From Eopsaltria australis (Eukaryota; Chordata; Aves; Passeriformes; Petroicidae): a DNA stretch of 64,000 nt. Of the stretch, positions 12,701 to 24,200 are shown piece after piece. Both the position numbers and the translations under genes were made by a program. The first letter of the stretch is position 1; each line of letters starts with the position of its first letter. The stretch spans positions 8,219,001 to 8,283,000 of the forward strand of contig JAVTVJ010000012.1 in assembly GCA_034509425.1 (NCBI GenBank), in the 5' to 3' direction. Under the pieces are notes generated by a model. That model ran no database searches. It saw only the letters and a list, made by a program, of their open reading frames with translations, and was not told where the DNA came from.

Positions 12701-15599
12701 GTCATGTGCATTTGCAGTGCCTGTTTTTAACTTAACTTCATGAATTTAAAAACTTTGCTTTCACATGCTTTTCAGAAGCAGAGACAGTGATGCCAACATT
12801 CATCTCCGAAAAAGGTTTTCTCCTAATGCTTCTGAGGAGGTAAGTGTGGACATTTATTTATTGCTGTTTCTCTGGTTCTCTTAAACTCCAGAAGTTCACA
12901 CACTGTAAAAAGGCCTGTGACAGTATGAAAGTCTTGTGACTTCTAATAATTTTAGTGATAAAACCAGGCATAGTTGCAAAGTTTTACTGAACTCTCCTAA
13001 ATACATAATAAAATTTACTGAACCTTGAACAAATTCACAAATTTAATACTACAGTTAAATCTATTGTAACTTTAAATGTTACTTTATCATACCTGTATAG
13101 CTGCAACATTTTCCTTGTTTGAAGCTGCCTTTGTTTGCTGCCTCAGTTTCCTTTAGTTTTTGCATTCTCTGTATGATGTTGGTGCCCTGGTCTCAACCCT
13201 GCAAAAATTTTGGGTGTCTCCTGAAGAGCACTGTTCCTGAAAAATTGGGCTCCATCCCTTTTTCTCACAGTAGCAGTGGTATGGTATTATCAGTAGTAGC
13301 AGCTAACCCTAAAAGAACTTTAGTTGTAACGTGAAAGTGCATCCCTAATGACAGACGTGATTCATACTGGCTGCTTGAGAGCACATGATACAGCTGAGGT
13401 CTGGATTTTAATTTTTAAAGTCAGAAGGAAGGGACAGTACCAGCAATCGGGGCATGCTGAGAAAGGATAGGAATAGGGCTTTTTTTCAACACAAAAATAT
13501 AATTCTGCTCATCTTGGAGTTTTAAAAAAAAAAAAGCTGCCACCAGGGTTCAGTGAAAGAGAGGTTTCTCACAGATGCTTTAGTTCTGCAATGCTGTCAG
13601 AGCTAATAGAAATACATAAGCATGAGGGCAGCTTTATTCAACTGATGAAAGCAGTTGAAAGCAAAAAAATGTTATTTCACAACTTTTTTCCTTTTCTGTG
13701 TGTGCACCAGATGCAGTGCTGGATGTGCTGACAAGGAATATGTTATATGTTCATAACACACTTTTATTTTATTTGAGTAAACATTAGATACAATTTGCAT
13801 ACAGTACACAATTACCACCTTTGTGAGATGCTGAATTTTATTTTTGTTATCTAACCCATTCCTTGTTTGTTTAAGGAAACCTCTGGTGTAAATGAGCAGA
13901 AGATTACAGATATGGGTGAAAATCCATTAATCATCAGGTGAGTGGTTCTTACTCAGACTGACTTTTGCAAGGAATCCAAAACTCTTAGGTACCACTAGCT
14001 GTGATATAACGGGAGCTGGAAATTAATTATAATGGTAGCAACTGTCTTCTGTAATGGCTCAGAGTCCACATTTCCCATAGGTGCAAGATACAAAATCTTC
14101 TTATTGCTCAATCTGTCCCTTGACTAAAATGCTTTTTCTTGACCTGAAATATCCAGGTGTCTAAGCAAGATTCTGAGCATTTTCTCCATGTGGTGAATAT
14201 CTCAGGCTAACAGAAGAGTGGGAGAACTTCAAATGTTAGGTGCTCTGGCAGCGATGACTCTTTCCAGGTTTGGAAGACTGTCAAAACAATGTTTAGTGAG
14301 ATCAGTGCCAGGGAAAGTCAATTACTTCAGTAATTGAGGTCTGGCCTCTGTTGGAGCATCTATGAGTTTTGATGATTTGTAGGTGTGTTTAGTTTAGACT
14401 TAGGGTGGCAGGTCATGAACACGGAGTGTGCATCCCTTTGGTATTAGGGTCAAAATATCTATAAGAAACAAGGATCGCTTTAGGCTTTGCCTCTTAGCTG
14501 ATACTGAATAGTACCTCTCAGAACTTCTAGGTAAAATGATTGTTACATTTAGATACAGAAAACACACAAAATATTATCAGGGTCCACTGGCCTGGTCCCT
14601 CATATGCTTCTGTTAAAATAAATATACACAAATAGCTGTTACAGTTGTATCAGTTGTACAATTTGCAGATATTAAGCGAATTTTGTGCAATACTCAGGTA
14701 TATATCCAGTAGGATGCCCCAAGCAGAAAAACACCATTTTTCTCCAAAAGCAGATTAAAAACAGTTTACCAGAGTGTTTTTCTTACTGTACTAGAAAATT
14801 ATAAAATCATTGTAACATCTTGTGCCTTTTTAAATAAGACCTTTCCTTGTCTTTGTTAGAGCTCAGTGGTGCTGGCAGAATCCATCAGACTTTGCCCTTA
14901 TGAACCACAGCTGGAAATTTGGAAAGTTGAAATTTTGGAGTTGTCCTGCAAAACCCCAGCTGCTAGTTGGTTTCTTGATTGGAAGTCTTGGACATTTTCT
15001 GTTTAATATTCTAGTGCCTAGCATGAGGAGCTCTGAAAGTAGATGATTTGGGGAAAGTATATCAAGTCAGATTCAGTGTATAAACATAATTGTGGAAGTG
15101 TAAGATGTGTTGCCCAGTGCTCTGTTTACTGTTCTGAAAATAAAAGGGCATCTTTTTGGCAGGTGGAAATCTCCTTACATCAGAGGGCTGTGCTGTAATG
15201 GCATGTACTTAATCTACCTGAGAATTTGTCTAGAGCTTACAGAAGATTGGTTCGTACATACGTTGACTCTGGAAGGAACACAGTATGCCCCTCCTAATCT
15301 AGATGGGGCCCTCCAACTGACTAGACTGAAAAGGTTCATTAAACTGCTGCCTTTTAGTCCATCCTCTGATCTTCACAGTAATTATTAACACAGAAGGCTG
15401 CTTCTTCTTTTCCTTGTCTCTTACTGAATTCTCTCCTGTTTTCAGGAAGAAAAAGGACTCGGAAGCAAGCGAGACTCCCGCACCAGCTCATGAGATAACG
15501 ATTTTTGAGCAGCCAGAGCTATTCTACTTCGTCATTTTCTTCTGGGTGCTGGTCTACTGCCTTTTGCTCCTTCCACAGCTTCTCAGCAACAAAGTTTGA
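696..15599 (+). CDS. CLMN: Calmin (calponin-like transmembrane protein), 3' part, 10 spliced exons
   Basis: Calmin is an actin-binding, tail-anchored membrane protein with two N-terminal calponin-homology (CH) domains, a long acidic disordered middle and one C-terminal transmembrane segment. Joining 696-779, 3347-3439, 4687-4874, 6587-6780, 7736-7818, 8989-10305, 11425-11603, 12776-12839, 13876-13937 and 15446-15599 gives one open frame of 805 codons plus stop, with every intron GT-AG and every phase consistent. The frame holds the end of CH1 (HEYKSSTHRIFRLNNIAKAL), all of CH2 (KDQRKAIRALLIWVQ ... VAQFLEHFPELEG), the motif SKVSVIPHDLFYYPHY also present in mammalian calmin, and the anchor ELFYFVIFFWVLVYCLLLLP near the C terminus. 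The start codon and roughly the first 80 residues lie upstream of the window. The estimated full length, about 885 residues, is shorter than human (about 1000, from memory), the difference being in the disordered middle. DICER1 follows in the same orientation, as in mammals. Confidence 0.95.
3347..3439 (+). CDS. CLMN: CLMN exon: end of CH1 domain
   Basis: This 93-nt exon (31 codons, phase 0/0) codes VKLVSIDAAEIADGNSSLVL through GLIWNIILFFQ. The segment 'lv.id...i.dGn..l.LgLiW.ii' is the signature final helix of a type-1 CH domain. The acceptor is ctacag and the donor is GTAATA. Confidence 0.95.
4687..4874 (+). CDS. CLMN: CLMN exon: inter-CH linker and start of CH2
   Basis: This 188-nt exon codes IKELTGNLNRN, a serine-rich linker (a run of five Ser, then SDTSPSTPSVERN), and the opening helix of CH2 (KDQRKAIRALLIWVQRKTRK). 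It ends in phase 2: the split AA|G lysine codon joins to the exon at 6587. The donor is GTAAGC. The Ser/Pro-rich linker between the CH domains is typical of calmin. Confidence 0.94.
6587..6780 (+). CDS. CLMN: CLMN exon: core of CH2 domain
   Basis: This 194-nt exon codes YGVAVQDFTSSWRSGLAFLA through ENLEDAFSIAQNKLGVPRLLEPE. The pattern 'v.dF..sWrsGlaFlavIka' and 'ar.nle.AFsiAq..lgvp.lLepeD' is diagnostic of a second (type-2) CH domain. The reading frame stays open some distance into the upstream intron, but the acceptor ctttag fixes the exon start. The donor is GTAAAC; the split G|AT codon gives Asp. Confidence 0.95.
7736..7818 (+). CDS. CLMN: CLMN exon: end of CH2 domain
   Basis: This 83-nt exon codes IMVESPDEQSIVTYVAQFLE and HFPELEG, the last helix of CH2 (the 'PDe.siltYva.f' signature). 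The acceptor is tccacag and the donor is GTATGT. It ends in phase 0. Confidence 0.94.
8456..8508. repeat. ATT / CATTAT microsatellite
   Basis: About eight ATT units are followed by four CATTAT-type units, in a CLMN intron about 480 nt before the large exon. It is likely length-polymorphic. Confidence 0.9.
8989..10305 (+). CDS. CLMN: CLMN large exon: acidic disordered central region
   Basis: At 1317 nt (439 codons, phase 0/0) this is the largest exon in the window. It opens with EDFTDPDKELPIESTYVHIK, which corresponds to the segment following CH2 in mammalian calmin. It continues as a Ser/Glu/Asp/Thr-rich low-complexity region with no folded domain. Near its end (9901-9987) is a well-conserved block starting SKVSVIPHDLFYYPHY and ending AVLNAYLE. 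The donor GAG|GTATTT is weak, and the frame stays open for 35 further codons into the intron (see findings). Confidence 0.94.
10534..10701 (+). repeat. Tandem duplication, two copies of about 83 nt
   Basis: Copy 1 (10534-10616) and copy 2 (10617-10701) abut directly. Both contain ttatgttttaaaataattt followed by gagg.ttct, then cataaaagattacc. The copies differ by a few substitutions and a 2-nt indel, so this is a small local duplication with some age, not an assembly artefact of identical sequence. It lies in the CLMN intron just downstream of the large exon. Confidence 0.85.
11425..11603 (+). CDS. CLMN: CLMN exon: acidic tail segment
   Basis: This 179-nt exon codes AIVEHLEHLPIAIRTPKENS followed by an acidic stretch (REEEEKNIIEED) and ends NLEENAEFQEFT with a split Arg codon (AG|A). 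The acceptor is caacag and the donor is GTATTT. Residue similarity to mammalian calmin is low here. Support comes from phase consistency with both neighbours and from intact splice sites. Confidence 0.85.
12181..12196. repeat. (GT)8 dinucleotide repeat
   Basis: Eight perfect GT units inside a CLMN intron, preceded by acaaac and followed by cacagccc. Confidence 0.85.
12776..12839 (+). CDS. CLMN: CLMN small exon: basic Arg/Ser segment
   Basis: This 64-nt exon completes the split Arg and codes SRDSDANIHLRKRFSPNASE E. It resembles the mammalian segment with 'SDSSIYLRR' (recalled from the family). The acceptor is cttttcag and the donor is GTAAGT, a near-consensus site. Phase 0 at the 3' end matches the next exon. 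Confidence 0.85.
13876..13937 (+). CDS. CLMN: CLMN small exon, little-conserved
   Basis: This 62-nt exon codes ETSGVNEQKITDMGENPLII plus a split Arg (AG|G). The acceptor is gtttaag, a less common AAG, behind a T/G-rich tract; the donor GTGAGT is strong. There is no recognisable motif. It is included because it alone bridges phase 0 to the phase 2 needed by the last exon, and it could be alternatively spliced. Confidence 0.75.
15446..15599 (+). CDS. CLMN: CLMN last coding exon: C-terminal transmembrane anchor
   Basis: The exon codes KKKDSEASETPAPAHEITIF, then EQPELFYFVIFFWVLVY and CLLLLPQLLSNKV, then TGA at 15597. About 20 hydrophobic residues end 7-9 residues before the C terminus, the layout of a tail-anchored protein. 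The family motif 'QP(D/E)..YF..F.W.LVYCLLL.PQL' is preserved. The acceptor is gttttcag. Confidence 0.96.
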
Positions 15600-15865
15600 T
15601 CTGTGTGAGGTGTGGAAAATAAAGGATGGTGGCTGGATTGCTTTGTGTATCTGCATATGAAAATGTTCCTTCAGGTGAAGTACAAACAGAAATCCAGGAC
15701 CTGGTATTTGTGTTCATTATCAGGTTGTCCTCAATTCTGCTACTGTTGTGCTATGACGGTGTCAAAGCACGTTTTATATTAAGGTAATTGTGTAAATATA
15801 TATAAAAACTATTTGATTTAGTAGATGCAATTTTGTACATTTGTGCCTTGCTTTATAAGATGCTA

Positions 15866-15871
15866 AATAAA
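15866..15871 (+). promoter_or_regulatory. CLMN: Candidate proximal CLMN poly(A) signal AATAAA
   Basis: AATAAA 267 nt past the CLMN stop, in an AT-rich setting following the tract gtaaatatatataaa. It is the better placed of the two early signals; the one at 15618 is only 19 nt after the stop. Confidence 0.5.
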
Positions 15872-18800
15872 ACCAGATAATTATCAGTAGAAGTATGAAC
15901 AACTCAGAGCTCTAGTCTTCAAAAATTATTCTTCTGGCTTCATTTTCTGTGTAGGGCCTGACAGCTGTGGAAGAGGGATAGTGTTGGCTTACCTCTGGAT
16001 TTGACTACCTGCAAGGGCAAAGGCTAGAAATGCTTCTCCACATTTTCCATGGAATTATTTGAAAGAACTGGAGGCAGAGCAGAGCTAAAGGTAGTGAAGC
16101 ACACACCAGGAATTGATTACAGTTCCAGTAGCAAATCCAGAGGAGCAACAAAATCAGATTGGGGCTTTATTGGGGTAAACAAGTTTGATTTTTTTAGGAT
16201 TTAAAGTAATTTTTATCCTGCACCTTTTGGTATGTTTGATTTGCAGGAATAAATTGGGTATGGAGAAGTGTGAAGAACATACATGCTAGCTGCTTCTTAG
16301 GAGAGTTTATATGGGAAATCTCAGGCCAGAAACTAAAGTTTTTTAAAAGTACCTCAGTCTGAGTCTGCTTGTGCTTCAATTTCTCTGCTGCTTTTATTTA
16401 CAGATGGCATAAAGATTTCTCTCTTTTGCAGATACAAAAAAATAATACATAACCTGCTTTGCTGAGGCTACTGTTAAGGCATTAGGGCATGGTAAAAGAA
16501 TTAGAAGTATCTTTTAAGTGTCCAAATCAATTGTGAAAGAAATGACGGATATAAAACTTAATACAGAAAAATGTTGACAAACCAGTATTGACTTCCTAGC
16601 ACAACTGAAGTGACTCCTGTGGCTTATCCCTACCCTGGCTAAGTATTCAGATGAACTAATAGCACCAGGGATCAAGATACATCAGAATATATAGCAATTT
16701 ATTTGCAGATATTTAAAACCTGTCTGTAGTCATGTTATCTGCTGGGGTAATCCTAACCATCCATCACACTTCATTCTTCTTCACGAGCTTTTTGTTCCCC
16801 TGGGATTTTTTTCCTAAGTTGCAGTTAGAATTCAGTAGAAGTAAGGAATGACAGGAGATCTTAAGCATTGAAGATAAAATTCTGAATACTTTTCAACAAA
16901 GCTGAAATCTTTCCTATTCTGTCCTGTCACTGCAGACTAGAGCTGGATTCACCCCACGAACCTAGAAATAAGATCCATTGTTCTTGTTGAGGAAGAGATC
17001 CAAAGGTCCCAACTTAATTTGGTTTAAATCAGCTTAAGTAAAAAAAATGCATTTCTTTCATCTTGTTCACAAAAACAGTCAACATTTTGAGTCAGCTGAT
17101 TTTGTGATCCATGAACCTGTTTGTGCTTGTTGTGGAAGATGGTGATACCTTCTTCCAAAAAAAACCCTATATTTGAATTTTTGAAGCTGCTTTCTGGAAG
17201 TAGGCTAAAATAGAAAGTTAAAGGGTTAGTGCTTTTTCCTTGGAAACAATAAAACTTAGTACAAGAAATATTTTATTCTTATCCTGAAAACCAGGGAATA
17301 CCAGCCTGGTGTACAGCATCTATTTAACAGCAGCAAGCAGCAGAGAACTACACGAGTTTGGAGCAAAACTGTTGACAGCTTTTCATTATGTTCCACTCTT
17401 CAGAGGCTTCTTTGGTTTATGATAATTTTTTCTGACCCTTTGTATCTTTACTCTGGTCCTTCCATGTTTATTAATCTTCAGCAGAGGCTATCTGGAGTTT
17501 GATTACAGTCTCTCGATAGGGCTTTACAGCTGTCAAAGTTCAATCAGTAAAGTATGCTCCTTTCTGTCTTCTTTCCTTCCTCCTAAGAAAATTAATCAGG
17601 TTGAGGAGCTCTTTGGATGTCTTATCTAAACAACTGACATCCATGAAGAATGGAAAGGTGAACAGGAATGTGCTGATGCCAGGAATGTCATTACACAGTA
17701 TTTTTGTCCAAGGAAAATACCTAAGGTTTTATTTGTTACCTGCCACTGATGAACAGTGACTGAAACATTGAAGTGAGCAGTTTAAATGTCAAATAGAATC
17801 CTGCAATTGTATTGGTCATCTCAACCAGTGTTTCACTTTCTGGGTTTGTTTTGTTGTGCGTGTGCTATAACAGAAGCAGTGTACCTCACCCAGCCATTCC
17901 ATGGGTGAAAAGATCCAGGGTGAAGTGCTAAGAGTGATTATACTGATGTTGTCAACTGTGCTTAAAAAACCACTGAACTCTTGAAGAGTTTTGCCTTTAC
18001 CTGGAACTGTAAAGACTGACATCTGCATAAGCAGCAGCTTCCCCCAGTTAAGCTGACTCTGAGCCTGCATCTCTTCTTCCACAGTGCAAGATCCAATCCC
18101 TTAATGCAAGTGCCCTGTTCTGAAAACTCTGCTTGGTTTTGGGGTTTATGGCCTATTCCGAGTTACTGCCTAAAAGCCTGATTATGAAACATTCACTATG
18201 GCAAAGTCTATTTTAACTTGCTGCCCAGAGGACTGGCTGGTGGTTGTGGAGGAATTAAAGCCTGGTGGGCAATCCATTGTCTACCCATTTTCCAGCAGAT
18301 CTGTGCATTGTCTGAATAGAGAAGTTTTTGCTGAACTTTTGCCTGGGTTTTTGAAAAATGCTAAGCTTGAACTGACCACAGTTGGTATATTGATTTAGCA
18401 GCTGAATTCACATACACAGGGGTACTGATCTGTTAAGACTCTTTCTAAAACCTGCTGGTTTTGAGCAGAGTGGGTAGCAGAGCATTGTGAAGTGTAAGTG
18501 TCAGGAAGTGCCTTGAGGATCACTGGATAAAGGATGTCTGGTGCTCACAGAAGCAGCATGAAAGACTGAGTGGCAACTGTAATAGGATGGTTCAATGTCA
18601 TTGCAGTCATTTAACTTAACTGCAAAGTGTTTCATCCTGATTTTATAGAAAGTGCCAGGAAAGATACACTGTTAAAGACAGAACCCCACTAAACATTTAT
18701 GGGGCAGATGACTTAAGAGTTGAGGAAATTATTTAAACAGTCACATAATCTACAAACTGACTGGAATATAGCTTTTGCCAAATCGTAAGGAAATTATCAG

Positions 18801-21203
18801 TGCAAAGGCAGGGCAAGCACAGAGTACAGTAAAAAATGACAATCAATTTTCAATGCCATGAATATTTTTGGGAGATTGAGCTCTAAAATGTATTTTTATT
18901 GAGTTTCTAGATTGTAATGAATGTGTCTACAGAATTTTATGCAAAGCTTGAGAGTTCAGCTGTTTTAAAATGATTTTTTTTATATAGCAGTGATTATTTT
19001 ATCTATATATTTAATAGAACTGTAAAACCATTTTAAGAGTATCTGTAAAATTCTATGTATGTGATACGATTATTTATTAATTATGACTCATGAGAATGAA
19101 CATTAAGCTATGCATTGGTTGTGTCACCCATTTGAAAACTGGAAACAAAAACAGCAGAAGAGCTTTTAATGAACAGCAGGTTTGAAAAGCAGCGGAAATG
19201 ATTGAATACATTTGTGTGATTCTTAAAGCTGCATAGCAATATGTCATCTTGTGATGTTAAACTTTCAGCTAAAGTTGCAAAATATACTGAGTGATTGAGC
19301 TACTTTCTTCCATTAAAACTTCCTGAGGCTGAAATTTCTACATGTTGATATTTGTCGTCTAAACACACTTAAATCCCGTACATTTTCTGGATACTCTCAG
19401 TTTACCCCTACTCAATCTGACTATAATTTCTTTATTCAAGTAGTGCTCCATTGAGTTTACAGGGGTGCCATTCCATACCCAATGGGGTTTTTTAGGGTTC
19501 TCTACTCTAATCCTCACAGAATCCAAGCTTTAGGAGATTAATTTGGCCAGTGTGTGTAGTATCACATTCAGCCATCTAACACAATAATTATAATAGTGCA
19601 TTATCACTTATGCTAGCTTTAAATACTTGGGAGTCCCTTCTTGCCAAGCACAAACATGAATGCATCCAGTGATGTGTTCAGTTCCTCTACTTCTGTGGAA
19701 GTCAGTGCAACACATCTGTGTGCCAAGCACACACTACAGATCTGGCCCTGAGGGCACTTAAATCAACATCAACCACATAGGCCGGGAAGTCGCTGGAGCC
19801 TATGCAATGCCCATGCAAATCCAATGTACTCCAACCATACACCACTCACCTCAGTTACCTCCATTTTACAGAGCATTTGTTTGCCTAAATTCTGCAGAAT
19901 CAACCCTCCGAAGAGAGGAAGTTAACATCTACTTCCATCTTCAATTAAGAGAACAGCAGCAGGGAACAAATAACAGGAAAACAAGGATGAGGTTTCAGGC
20001 TGGGACATGGCCATGGAGGTTCCCAAACTGCTACAGCTGAAAGCTCATACCCCGACAATACGTTGCCTGCTGTTTCCATTGAGCTAATAGGGAACAGATC
20101 TGAATGGAGGTAAAAACCACTAAATCCTTTGTATTTCTGCATTGTGCAGGTTTTTGTCAGGTAAATAACTTCCCCTGGCACACAATGATAGCACTAATTT
20201 ACAGCTGCCCAACTCACCATCATTCACGTTCCAGGTTTGTGTATAAACAGGACACACAGTTTGGCTTGTCCTCACCCATATCAGCCCAAGATCATGAAGC
20301 CATTCATGCACAAGAATGGGGCACCTGCACATTAAATGATATAGAAAAGTCATGTTCTCTGTGGAATAGCTCGCTTGCTCTGTCCATCGCTTCACACAAC
20401 TCCACAGCTCACTAAGGGTGAAAAATTAATCCTTATTTTTTTCAAGTGCCATAGTAATTTCAGGGTTATCTTAACTGAAATTGTGGAACATCAAAGTATT
20501 TCTTTCCTCCACAAAACGTAAGACATGGAAAACCTGTCTCACCTCCACCTCAATGGCACTTTTGAGAATTCCTTTCCAAGCAGCTGCTACTGCTGATACT
20601 GGAGAATGAGACCCATGTTATTTTCTTCCCATAGTTGGGGGAAATGTCTAAGTTTATGTCTCTGGAACATAAAATTGGCCACTGAATGATTAATAGATTT
20701 TTTTCTTCATGAAAAGGTTAGAAGGACCAATAAAAATTATTTTACCTTAGTGAGAAATACTAAAACCTACCATTCCAAGAAAGGCTTGTTCCTGGTTGTT
20801 GCTGCTATGATCAGACCAGGTAACATCTTATTCCCCAAGTAATTTCATTACTTTCACTGGGCCTTTCTGGAATCTCTTTGATTCACAGGATAGATTTGCT
20901 GTGTCCAAGGACCAGTTTTTACAGGGGGGTCCCTGGTCCACGGCCATTATTAAGACTGTAACAGAAAATCACTGTTGTTTATTTCAAAATGACTGGTCTG
21001 ATGTGAATCAAGTAACTTCTAACATATATGCTGCTTGGTTCTTGAGAGAAACAATGCAGTCACATTTTAATGCCAAATAAGTTACACAAGTCAAATAAGT
21101 ATTTTTATTGTAATAAATAATTCAACTTGTACTTTTGTGTTGAACAAAACATTTTAGTAGGCATACCACCTTGTGCTATTGTATACTGCTGTGTAAAAAG
21201 CTG

Positions 21204-21209
21204 AATAAA
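21204..21209 (+). promoter_or_regulatory. CLMN: Candidate distal CLMN poly(A) signal AATAAA
   Basis: AATAAA followed by the T-rich stretch ggttttacctttcttgtt, which resembles a downstream element. If used, the CLMN 3'UTR would be about 5.6 kb. Confidence 0.4.
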
Positions 21210-21230
21210 TGGTTTTACCTTTCTTGTTAA

Positions 21231-24200
21231 AGTTCTCTAGTTTAAAATGTAAAGTGCTAGATGGCTAAAGAGTTAATGAGGAACTTCATCCTAAATAAAT
21301 AATTTCTAAGTAAGGAATGTAATATTTAAAATGTATGTTTCTCTTTGGCAAGTGGTGAGGAATGATGATTTTTTTAAATGAGGACAAATGCCGGGAGGAT
21401 TTGAGTGGTGTCCAAATATACTGAAGGAAATGCATTTTCATGTACTTTCAAATACATTTCTTCTGAACACTTTCAGTCAGGGGCTTGTACTGGATGTTTG
21501 CACTAGTTGATCAAAGCTAATTTTTGTGAGAAAGAACTATATTCTTCTGTATAGCTGGTAAACTAGAAGAAAATGTTTTTAGAAACTGTTATGCTGTAAT
21601 AAGAATAGTATTTACTAGTGAATAGCTCCAACTTATTTTACAGAATTTCCAATTTTGAAATAAATGGACAGGCTTCCTGTATCTAATCTGTTACCTCTGG
21701 GTTTGTCCTTGTGGGTCCTAATTGTTTAACTTGTTAATTGCTGTTATGTATTATATATATGATTTTTATCTATTTACATATTTTCATGCCCAGAAACTAA
21801 ATGCACTTTTTAGGAGAGAAGACCTCAGTAAAGACTGCAAATTCATAAAGTACATTGTTTCACACTTACCCAAAAAGTGACTTTTCATTTTGGAGGAAGA
21901 ATCTAAACTTTTTTTCCGGTCAACAAACAAATGGATGTTAAATTTTTATAAAGGTGAAAAATTACTAATTTATTAATGCATAGAAATTGGCATTATAAAG
22001 AGAAGCCATGGGAAAGCTTACACAAACTGGTTGTGCTTAATTATTTACTATTCTTACAATTAGTTTATCTGGGCTGTTTCTATATGTATGTTTAGACTTG
22101 GGGATTAGTAAATTACTAGGTGCAGTACCATTTCATATTTACTATGTACTTCCTCCTACACCTTAGTTCCCCTTGCAGTATATGAGAAAAAGAAAATAAA
22201 GTACAATAGAGCTGCAATACAGTTCAGAATCAGCCCCATGATGAGTGTCCTGAAAAATATATCTATAGTGGATAAACACAGAGAAAGGAAATGGCATATG
22301 GGAAAGGCATAGGGATGCTTCTTCTCTAAAAGTTTCATGGGTATCACGCTTTAGGACTTGTAAATATTCCTCTAATTCTTCTACAAAATCAAATCATCCC
22401 ACATGTTCTCATAGTGTTTCTAACCATTCCTGGAGTAGCTGTACCTGCCTATGGGACCACCCTCCCCCACACCTAAGTGTACACAGCAAGAGAATATTCA
22501 TGGTGCTGTTGAGAATCTGGGATATTTGGGTCCAGTCCTGTTAGCAGTGCAGATTTCCAGAAATATAGAATGGTTTAGGCTGGAAGAGACCTTTAAATGT
22601 TATCCAGTCTAACTGCTCTGCCATGGGCACCAAAAAATCAGGTTGCTCAGAGCCCTGTCCAGTCTGACCAGATGTTTCGAGGGATGGGGCATCTATCGCT
22701 TTTCATTACCAAAACTTTAAAATATCTAAATACACTTTGGTGGTTTTTTTTAATTGGGTTCATTTTTTTTTTTTTTTGCTACTGACACTGTGGTTAGGAA
22801 TTTGCAAGTGCACTGGGGAGGGGAGGGTGTGAAGTTCAAATAGGCAAGATGGATCACCTCAGTGTGTGGAAACAGAATAAACTTCCACAATGGTATGAGA
22901 TCCAAACTTTAGTTCAAATTCAAACATAGTAAGACAGGAACCGTTGGACTGGTTTTCTTTTAACTACTCTGAGATAAAAGTAATTCTGATGGAAACTCAA
23001 AAATAATCTCCCTTATCCTTGCTGTGTAAGCACAATTTTTGCAGCTTGAAGATGATACACATGCAGCATTGGAAACACACTGGATCCATCTGGATCTTGG
23101 CAGCAACAAAGACAAGCACAGGCTTCATTTCAGACAAGGAGCCCTACCTATGTGTACACACTGAGTATGCACTTGGGTTGTGCAGGAGCCCAGGCCTCCT
23201 ATGAGTAACCTGTGGCCATCTCACGTATTCTTGTTGGTGGTGTAAACTGAAACCTTCATCCTCTCTTCAATGCTCATTTTACCTGGCTGGTAAACAAAAG
23301 CCAGCAGGGGCAGGAGAACCTTCAAACTGGTGAGGGGATATAACAAAGCCTTTGACTTGAGCTGGGATCTCTATGAAGACATCAATATACAGCGGTAATC
23401 TTTTCTTGAGTTGTTATTTCTACTGACGGTAGAAGGATTATTTCCAGGAGAGCTAATTGCAGCAATTTATGAGATGCCTTCTGTGACTAACTCCATTCCT
23501 TGGTGAGGCACTGGATTACCACAGTCCTTGGCAAACTACACTTTATCTTGGAATATCATATAACATATGATCAAAGCAAAATTTATAGCTCCATCTGCTG
23601 TAAATACTTTGAATTGATTATTTTTACATTTCTTTTTTATAGCTGCTCTGTACCTTGGGGAACAGATTTATCACTCTGCTGATATGTCTTTCCTGCATGT
23701 TATCAAGAATCGACATAAATATAGATTTATACATTGTAAAGTGATATTTCTTGGTTCTCAGGCAAAAATGAGCATTAACAAGGGCATATCTCAAGGACAT
23801 TAGGAACTTCTGTGAACTGATGTATGACAGATCTTTTGCACTGTGCCATTGCAGCTGCTTGTGAAATTGCTCCCCTCTTCCAGTAAAAAAAACCCTGTCT
23901 GCGGAAGCCCCAGGTGACTGGAAAAATGGAAACCTTGCACCCATTTTTAGACAGGTAGAAAGGAAAAGCCTTTGCCACTTGCTCCTCTGATTCCCTACTG
24001 GCACAAATCTGAAAGGAAACAGTGCAGTGCTCGGTTCTTCAATGGCTGACATCATCAGCAAACCTGGGCAAACCTTCTCCTTGTTGCTGCCCATGTTCTT
24101 CTACAAACAGGAGATATTTTTAGTCACACCAAAGGCTTTTCTGACTCTCTCCTTTTTCTACTTTTGATGTACTTCTAAATGTACAGGAAAATTAGTCATG

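Larger units (their letters stand above)
10306..15445 (+). other. CLMN: CLMN introns between the large exon and the last exon
   Basis: The introns are 10306-11424, 11604-12775, 12840-13875 and 13938-15445. The first begins with an in-frame open extension of the large exon (to 10413) and contains an 83-nt tandem duplication. The second contains a (GT)8 run. I see no independent gene, RNA or intact transposable element in the remainder. Confidence 0.75.
15600..21230 (+). other. CLMN: CLMN 3'UTR, at least to about 15.89 kb, possibly to about 21.2 kb
   Basis: After the stop codon there is no further open frame of note. Poly(A) signals AATAAA occur at 15618-15623, 15866-15871, 17248-17253 and 21204-21209. 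The site at 15866 lies in a typical AT-rich 3' end. The one at 21204 sits in gctgaataaatggtttta, also typical of a terminal site. AT-rich, TE-poor DNA between them is compatible with one long 3'UTR with alternative poly(A) sites. The exact end cannot be fixed from sequence alone. Confidence 0.5.

Noticed and set aside
19660..19760. Possible ancient sauropsid repeat (cttctgtggaagtcagtgca, cagatctggccct)
   Set aside because: The phrases are reminiscent of old amniote repeats, but no continuous match could be traced by eye.
23624..24094. 156-codon minus-strand open frame in the intergenic region
   Set aside because: No domain, no signal of conservation, low-complexity flanks; length is within chance expectation for six frames over 64 kb.
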